Shown here piece after piece: positions 41,245 through 45,953 of a stretch of 45,953 nt of DNA. Below the pieces are notes generated by a model. It was not told where the DNA came from and searched no databases. It saw only the letters and a list, made by a program, of their open reading frames with translations. The translations under genes were made by a program, and so were the position numbers. Position 1 is the stretch's first letter. Every line of letters starts with the position of its first letter. This DNA comes from CAZNRY01 sp964575675 (GTDB lineage Bacteria > Eisenbacteria > RBG-16-71-46 > CAIMUX01 > VGJL01): NCBI GenBank assembly GCA_964575675.1, contig CAZNRY010000005.1:1-45953 (forward strand), in the 5' to 3' direction.

Positions 41245-41715
41245 ATGAGACGATTCGTTGGTCTTATTCTCGTTGGGCTCTGTGTGTTTGGTCTGACGGG
41301 CAGCGCCCTGGCGGGCCAGAGCAACACAGGATGCGGACTGGGATCGATCATCTTCAAGGGCCAGGAAGGCCTGCTGTCGCAGACTTGCGCCGCGACGTTC
41401 AACGGCATTTACGGAAACCAGACCTTCGGAATCACCACGGGAACCAGCAACTGCACAAAGGCAACAGGCTTCGCGTCCAATGAGAAGCTCAACAAGTTCG
41501 TGTCCGACAATATGGACAATCTTGCCATGGACATTTCCAAGGGCGGCGGAGAGTACCTGAGCACCCTGGCAGTGCTGTTGGATACGCCGGTCGAGCAGCG
41601 CGCTGCTCTTTACCAGACGCTGCAGGCGAATTTCTCCCAAATCTACACCTCGGAAATCGTCACGCATCTCGACGTTCTGGGGAACATCGAGAAGATCCTG
41701 CACCAGCCAAGCTGA
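41245..41715 (+). CDS. Exported DUF3015 protein
   Basis: A 156-residue exported protein. Residues 1-23 (MRRFVGLILVGLCVFGLTGS, ALA) are a signal peptide. The mature part shows the family's NTGCGLGSIIF opening, AATFNGIYGNQTFGITTGTSNC and a helical ending. The function of DUF3015 proteins is not established. The ATG at 41245 follows GGGGGAG. It is 23 bases from the DUF4105 gene and likely forms an operon with it and the lipoprotein gene. Confidence 0.85.
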   Translation: MRRFVGLILVGLCVFGLTGSALAGQSNTGCGLGSIIFKGQEGLLSQTCAATFNGIYGNQTFGITTGTSNCTKATGFASNEKLNKFVSDNMDNLAMDISKGGGEYLSTLAVLLDTPVEQRAALYQTLQANFSQIYTSEIVTHLDVLGNIEKILHQPS

Positions 41716-41738
41716 GCACTCTGCTCCGGCAGTCGAGC

Positions 41739-43700
41739 ATGGGGAGCACACGATCGTTCAGACGGTTTCGTGTGCTCCCCGTCTCATTTGCGCTGATTCT
41801 CGGTTTCTTGCTCCCGCCCCAAGCGAGCGCCGAGACCCTGCCAGTCCGCCCAAGTGCCGCCTCCGCCATCGAGGCGGAGGATAGCTACCTCACCGGCATC
41901 CTCGAGACCGCAGATACACAGAAGCTCTTCCAAGACCGGTACTGGCACATCTTGCTGCACTACAAGCGAGGGATTTTCGGCCTACGCAGTCTCATCGATG
42001 ATCCCAAGTTCTTCGCCGATCCCAACGGCAAGCACGACCCAAGGGCCGAGCTCCGCGCCACGATCCGGTCGTTCTTCCGTCCCGTTGTCGAGGGCGAGAC
42101 ACACCCCGTGTGCCGATTCGTGGCCCGGTTCGAGTGGCTGAAGGAGAAGTTGAACATCGACGAGAGTCGACTTCCGGTGTCTCGTTGCGAGGAGTCCGAG
42201 GCGCTCCTGGAGCAAATTCGGCCCGAGTCCGTGACCCTCATCTTTCCGACGTCCCACATAAACAGCCCGGCCTCGATGTACGGGCACACGCTCCTTACGA
42301 TCGAGACGGCGTCGAAGAGCAGACTCCTCGCGTATGCCGTGAACTACTCGGCCTTGATCCAGGGCGAGACGTTCGCCCCGATCTATATCGGAAAGGGACT
42401 GCTGGGCGGGTATCCCGGCTACTACTCCATCCTCCCCTACTACGCCAAACTACAGGAGTACAGCGACGTCGATGATCGGGACATCTGGGAGTATCCGCTC
42501 AACCTGGACCGGGCGGAAGTGCGCCGTCTCATCCTGCACATCGCCGAGATGGAGGACATCTACTCGCGTTACTACTTCTTCGGCGAGAACTGCTCCTACG
42601 GACTCATGTTTCTGCTGGAAGCCGCGCGCCCCTCGCTTCATCTGACGGATCAGTTCGGTTGGTGGGTCATTCCACTCGATACGATTCGGGCCATGAAGGC
42701 GAGCGGCCTCATCACGGAGGCGGTCTATCGACCTTCGAAGTCGACAAAAATCAACTACCTGTCAGCGCTCTTGACGTCCAAGCTCCGCCAGGAAGCGTGG
42801 GAGGTGACTCAAGGGAAGCGGGAACCGGCGGAGGTGCTGGCACAAGATATTCAGAAGGAAGAGAAGATACGGCTCCTCGACCTGGCGAGCGAGAATCTGC
42901 AGTACGTCTACACGAAGGGGAAACTCGAGAAGGATCTCTACCTGCCGCGATTCCTGAAGACTCTGGAGGCCCGGAGCACTCTCGGCGACACCGGCGATTG
43001 GCGTTACTCGATACCCCCTCCGGGCCGCCCGGACGAAGGTCACCGCTCCAAGCGACTGGCCGCCGGATTGGGGATGCTCGAGACGCAGCCGTTTTGGGAG
43101 ATTCGGTTGCGGCCCGCCTACCACTCGCTGCTGGATTCCGATCGCGGCTACAAGCGAGGTTCGCAGATCATCTTTCTCGATCCATCAATCCGCTACTACC
43201 CGCGTCGGAACGTTCTGGCGCTCGATGGCATCGACCTGATCGACATCGAGTCGATCGCGCCGAGGAACCGGTTTTTCAAGCACATCTCATGGAAAGTGCG
43301 AACGGGATTCTACCGACGATCTCCGGACAACCCTCGGGAGCATCTCAGCTGGAGCCTCAATCCCGGCCTCGGAAGGGCGTACAACCTCCCACTCCTCGGG
43401 CTTTCCTACGCCCTCTTGGAGGGCGATTTTCGAATCGGAGGAGCGCTGGCGCAATCGTATTCGCTGGGAGGCGGCGCATCTGCCGGTGTGATCAAGCAAC
43501 TGACCGGCCGATGGAAGGCGCACCTCTTGGCGAGATACCTTGACTACCCTCTGGGGGACAAGACCCACGACCTGCGCCTTCGCCTTGGCCAGAGCATCAT
43601 GTTGGGAACGAACCTGGGCCTGGCGGTCACGATCGAGAGGAACACGCAAGATGACGACTCTTCGTGGGAGACCAAGCTCAGTGGGAATCTCTGGTTCTAG
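41739..43700 (+). CDS. DUF4105 / Lnb-type exported protein (putative lipoprotein N-acyltransferase-like)
   Basis: A 653-residue exported protein. Residues 1-31 include a signal peptide (LPVSFALILGFLLPPQASA). The N-terminal half (about 90-360) is the DUF4105 / Lnb N-terminal periplasmic domain: TLIFPTSHINSPASMYGHTLL (His183), YSALIQGETFAPIYIGKGLLGGYPGYYS and FFGENCSYGLMFLLEAARP (Cys285). The C-terminal half (about 440-653) has alternating strands and an aromatic end (SGNLWF), like an outer-membrane beta-barrel. Members of this family have been linked to N-acylation of lipoproteins in Gram-negative bacteria. The neighbouring gene encodes a lipoprotein. No clear ribosome site precedes the ATG at 41739. 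Confidence 0.8.
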   Translation: MGSTRSFRRFRVLPVSFALILGFLLPPQASAETLPVRPSAASAIEAEDSYLTGILETADTQKLFQDRYWHILLHYKRGIFGLRSLIDDPKFFADPNGKHDPRAELRATIRSFFRPVVEGETHPVCRFVARFEWLKEKLNIDESRLPVSRCEESEALLEQIRPESVTLIFPTSHINSPASMYGHTLLTIETASKSRLLAYAVNYSALIQGETFAPIYIGKGLLGGYPGYYSILPYYAKLQEYSDVDDRDIWEYPLNLDRAEVRRLILHIAEMEDIYSRYYFFGENCSYGLMFLLEAARPSLHLTDQFGWWVIPLDTIRAMKASGLITEAVYRPSKSTKINYLSALLTSKLRQEAWEVTQGKREPAEVLAQDIQKEEKIRLLDLASENLQYVYTKGKLEKDLYLPRFLKTLEARSTLGDTGDWRYSIPPPGRPDEGHRSKRLAAGLGMLETQPFWEIRLRPAYHSLLDSDRGYKRGSQIIFLDPSIRYYPRRNVLALDGIDLIDIESIAPRNRFFKHISWKVRTGFYRRSPDNPREHLSWSLNPGLGRAYNLPLLGLSYALLEGDFRIGGALAQSYSLGGGASAGVIKQLTGRWKAHLLARYLDYPLGDKTHDLRLRLGQSIMLGTNLGLAVTIERNTQDDDSSWETKLSGNLWF

Positions 43701-43731
43701 CGTTGCGAGACCGGTCGCCGGACGCGGGGCC

Positions 43732-44289
43732 ATGTTCCCGCTGGTCCTGCTTCTGGCGGTGCTTCTGGGAACTGCCTGCTCCTCCGCGAGGACTGGGCAG
43801 CCCGTGGTTCCCGCCGTGCCGCCGGCGCCACGGCCGCCATCCGAACTACCAACTCATGCCCTGAGCCTTCTGACCAAGAGCAGAACGGATTCCTGTTCGA
43901 TCTGTGCCGAGAAGCTTCGCCAGGAAGCGTTCGAGGAGTTGGACCAGACCTATCGACCGGGCTCGATCCTCGCGAGCGCCGGGCGGGGGGACCTTCTGCG
44001 CGTGACCGGCGAGGAGTCCGAGCTCATGCTCGCTGCACCCCAGGATGACGAACCAAAGCTCACCTTCCGATTCCACACCGCTTCGAATCATCTCGTTGGG
44101 ATTGCAGAGGCGGACTTCACCGACGAGGCGGTCGCACGTCAGCTCCTGTCGATTCCGGAGAGCACGCGGTTGCGTGGAAAGATCGAGATCGTCGCCTACA
44201 AGTATGGCGACGGGGCTACCTTCCTATACTCCACGACCGGCAACTACCTCCAGATTCAGTGCAAACTCCTGGGGATTGCGGCGGAGTAG
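43732..44289 (+). CDS. Small lipoprotein of unknown function
   Basis: A 185-residue protein with a lipoprotein signal peptide: MFPLVLLLAVLLGTAC, with the lipobox LGTAC and acylated Cys16, followed by a proline-rich linker (VPPAPRPPSELP). The rest has no family I recognise; a TDSCSICAEKLRQEAFEEL segment with two cysteines is notable. It starts 32 bases after the DUF4105 gene, so it is likely part of that operon. A longer in-frame start at 43540 would overlap the DUF4105 gene and hide the lipobox, so 43732 is preferred. Confidence 0.72.
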   Translation: MFPLVLLLAVLLGTACSSARTGQPVVPAVPPAPRPPSELPTHALSLLTKSRTDSCSICAEKLRQEAFEELDQTYRPGSILASAGRGDLLRVTGEESELMLAAPQDDEPKLTFRFHTASNHLVGIAEADFTDEAVARQLLSIPESTRLRGKIEIVAYKYGDGATFLYSTTGNYLQIQCKLLGIAAE

Positions 44290-44298
44290 ACTAGGGCT

Positions 44299-44443
44299 CC
44301 CAATCGAGATCGCCTGACAGGCAGGGCCTACCTCTCCCCTAGCGAATTTCAGTATCTCCGTTCAAATTGGCGTCGTTCAGGGCGATGAATCCCTGCCCGT
44401 GTGGGTACCTTGGGGACAGTCGCCGGGCCTGCCGTTGCCCGCC
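44299..44443 (+). repeat. Direct repeat R (copy 2): vapC 3' end plus comM fragment
   Basis: Second copy of the ~145-base unit at 40415-40559. Here the vapC part is only a scar (codons PIEIA plus TGA, with no toxin gene before it), showing that the toxin gene was lost or that the repeat was moved. The comM part then continues further than in copy 1. Confidence 0.85.
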
Positions 44444-44495
44444 AACGAGGATCCGGCAGTATCGCTCGCGCGTGAGCGGACGGCTGCTCGATTCG
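44385..44495 (+). pseudogene. comM fragment (residues 392-428)
   Basis: Reads MNPCPCGYLGDSRRACRCPP then TRIRQYRSRVSGRLLDS, matching comM residues 392-428 with mainly silent base changes. It stops at the boundary with the DUF4143 ATPase gene, whose stop codon (TAA on the minus strand, 44496-44498) begins directly at its end. No N-terminal part precedes it. Confidence 0.85.
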
Positions 44496-45692
44496 TTAGC
44501 TTACATTGAACCACGGAAGCACGGTGTGAAGACGGTGATGATAGGCCTCGTTTCCCCCTGTGACAAGAATCCCGCCCGTGTCCCCGGATAGACGCAGGTA
44601 CCAGTCCATCCAGGTGAAAGCATCGCTTGGTATGGTCTCGCCCGCCTTGACCTCGATCGGGATTCGTCGTGTGCCGAGATCGATCAGGAAATCCACCTCC
44701 CGGCCTCGCGAATCCCTCCAGAAGAAGATCCGACCCCGCTCACCGTGGTGGAGGAATATCTTCACGAGCTCTGCGTAGATAAAGCTCTCGAAGATCCTTC
44801 CCCGAAGAGGGTGATTGCTCAGATGCTCCGCGCTGCGAATTCCGAGCAGGAAACAAAGAAGCCCCGAATCCAAAAACTGCAGCTTGGGAGATTTGATCAA
44901 ACGCTTGGAGAAGTTCTCGTGATGTGGCTGAACGAGATCGATCACGTAGCTTGCCCGAAGAATGGAGATCCATTTCTTCGCGGTGACGTGGCTCACACCG
45001 GCGTCCCCGCCAAGCGATGAGAGGTTCAAGAGCCCACCGGCTCGACCCGCGCACAGACCGATGAAGCGCGTGAACGCATCCAGGTCGCCCACGCCGGAGA
45101 TCAGACGCACGTCGCGCTCCACGTACGTCCGCACATAGGAGTCCAACCAAGGGGCGGGATCGAGGCCCCGATCGTGGATCCGCGGGAAGAAGCCCATCGA
45201 TAGCGTTTTGTTCAGGTCTGTTCTCGGCTCGTGGGCGTCCTCGACTCTCGGCGGCGCGAAGTCGGTGGGCTCTCGAGCAATCCGCAGATTCAACTCCGCC
45301 ATTGAGAACGGGAGCAGTTCGAGGACCGCCGCACGGCCGGCAAGCGACTGAGAGATTCTCTCTGAAAGAAGGAACTGCTGCGACCCGGTGAGGATCAACG
45401 GCCCGCCCGTACCCTCGTCCGCGAATCTCTGGACATAGGAGAAGAGGTCGGGGGCGTTCTGGACCTCATCGAGAATCGCTCCCGGGAGGCCGCCGAGTCG
45501 GTGAAGGAACCCGCGGGGGTCCTCCTGCGCAAACCGCCGTGTGGCGAGTTCCTCGAGGGAGAGGTACTCGAAGTCCGGAAAAGTGGAACGCGCCAGGGTC
45601 GTCTTCCCAGACTGCCGCGGTCCGGTCAGGAAGACGACCGGATAGTCCTTGGCCCGGTTTCGAAGGATCGGAGCGAGAGTCCGGGGAATCAT
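44496..45692 (-). CDS. DUF4143 AAA-family ATPase
   Basis: A 398-residue P-loop ATPase of the AAA/DUF4143 type. Walker A is GPRQSGKTTLA (about 24-34), Walker B GAILDEVQNAP; then LILTGSQQFLLSERISQSLAGRAAVLELLPFSMAEL, the usual sensor region. The C-terminal DUF4143 nuclease-like fold ends in the FESFIYAELVKIF ... FWRDSRGREVDFLIDLG ... PIEVKAG pattern, which resembles a PD-(D/E)xK core. Such proteins are common in accessory DNA; their substrate is unclear. The ATG at 45692 follows AGGAGGT. Its stop codon abuts the comM fragment on the other strand. Confidence 0.9.
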   Translation of the reverse strand: MIPRTLAPILRNRAKDYPVVFLTGPRQSGKTTLARSTFPDFEYLSLEELATRRFAQEDPRGFLHRLGGLPGAILDEVQNAPDLFSYVQRFADEGTGGPLILTGSQQFLLSERISQSLAGRAAVLELLPFSMAELNLRIAREPTDFAPPRVEDAHEPRTDLNKTLSMGFFPRIHDRGLDPAPWLDSYVRTYVERDVRLISGVGDLDAFTRFIGLCAGRAGGLLNLSSLGGDAGVSHVTAKKWISILRASYVIDLVQPHHENFSKRLIKSPKLQFLDSGLLCFLLGIRSAEHLSNHPLRGRIFESFIYAELVKIFLHHGERGRIFFWRDSRGREVDFLIDLGTRRIPIEVKAGETIPSDAFTWMDWYLRLSGDTGGILVTGGNEAYHHRLHTVLPWFNVS

Positions 45693-45758
45693 CCGCCTAC
45701 CTCCTGGAGGGCAATCCCTCAATCCCGACCTGCCTCTTGCCGGCGGCATGCACTGAGT

Positions 45759-45787
45759 ACTTTATCGCGGCCCGAGAGCCCGCACAA
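45759..45787 (-). promoter_or_regulatory. Candidate promoter of the DUF4143 ATPase
   Basis: On the minus strand TTGTGC (45787-45782) and TAAAGT (45764-45759) are spaced by 17 bases, 67 bases upstream of the ATG at 45692. The boxes match the consensus only in part. Confidence 0.25.
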
Positions 45788-45929
45788 GTTGAAAGGCTGG
45801 GTTACATTCTGCACTTGTAACCGTAACTAGCTACGACTTAATGACATATGATGATCATGATGCGCTCTCTTGGACTGCTATGAGCTGCTTAGACCGGGTT
45901 TCCGCAGGCAATGGACCCCTTTGTCGCAG

Positions 45930-45953
45930 GTCGATGAAGGCGATGAATCCCTG
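45930..45953 (+). repeat. Start of a third copy of repeat R / comM fragment at the window edge
   Basis: The last 24 bases (ending GGCGATGAATCCCTG) match the same part of copies at 40488 and 44372 in 21 of 24 positions, and the last 15 are identical. The intact comM has GCAATGAATCCCTG instead, so this is a copy of the repeat and not of the gene. It is cut by the window end. Confidence 0.6.

Noticed and set aside
40831..41751. 306-codon minus-strand frame over the DUF3015 gene
   Set aside because: The plus-strand gene has a signal peptide, ribosome site and family motifs; this frame is its shadow.
1..45953. CRISPR arrays, rRNA and tRNA genes, and transposase or integrase genes
   Set aside because: None could be supported. 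No regular short repeat-spacer pattern or recombinase motif was seen on either strand.

Overview
The window is GC-rich bacterial chromosome with mostly AGGAGG-type ribosome sites and tight gene packing. Several long secreted proteins (537-residue anchor-B protein, fibronectin-III protein, hydrolase with VCBS repeats) end in the FlgD-like/Por-secretion-like C-terminal module typical of Fibrobacteres-Chlorobi-Bacteroidetes relatives and of uncultured lineages such as Eisenbacteria or Latescibacteria. That phylum placement is inference; no rRNA or tRNA gene is visible.

Region 1 (1-9.4 kb) is housekeeping: DUF2203 protein, M20D amidohydrolase, SixA-type phosphatase, 2-Cys peroxiredoxin, isochorismatase-fold hydrolase, a secreted LVIVD-repeat protein, then a minus-strand operon of two tandem D-Ala-D-Ala carboxypeptidases and a double-domain ThyX-like protein.

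Region 2 (9.7-34.3 kb) is a surface polysaccharide/glycan locus: five GT4 glycosyltransferases and one GT2, a polysaccharide deacetylase, a heparinase II/III-like protein, a flippase, a PglC-type phosphoglycosyl transferase, and large secreted proteins between them. Its core is a six-gene plus-strand operon (23.5-30.3 kb): acyl-AMP ligase, aminotransferase fused to an acyl carrier domain, NeuD/PglD-type acyltransferase, LarA-type (nickel-pincer) racemase homologue, PglC-type transferase and a glycosyltransferase. I infer that this makes an amino sugar N-acylated with a carrier-bound, possibly 2-hydroxy, acid and loads it on a lipid carrier.

Region 3 (34.4-37.2 kb) is one secreted alpha/beta hydrolase with VCBS repeats.

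Region 4 (37.3-45.95 kb) starts with an intact comM (YifB-type Mg-chelatase-like ATPase). Downstream is a mosaic of accessory genes: a SUFU-domain protein, a Phd/VapC toxin-antitoxin pair, a DUF3015 + DUF4105/Lnb-like + lipoprotein group, and a DUF4143 ATPase. After each group there is a fragment of a comM-like gene starting at the same position, codon Met392 (ATG at 40501, 44385 and 45943; the intact gene has it at 38484). Two of these fragments lie in ~145-bp direct repeats that also carry the 3' end of a vapC gene. This looks like repeated insertion or duplication at a comM hotspot and is, with the carrier-fused amino-sugar operon, the most interesting feature here.
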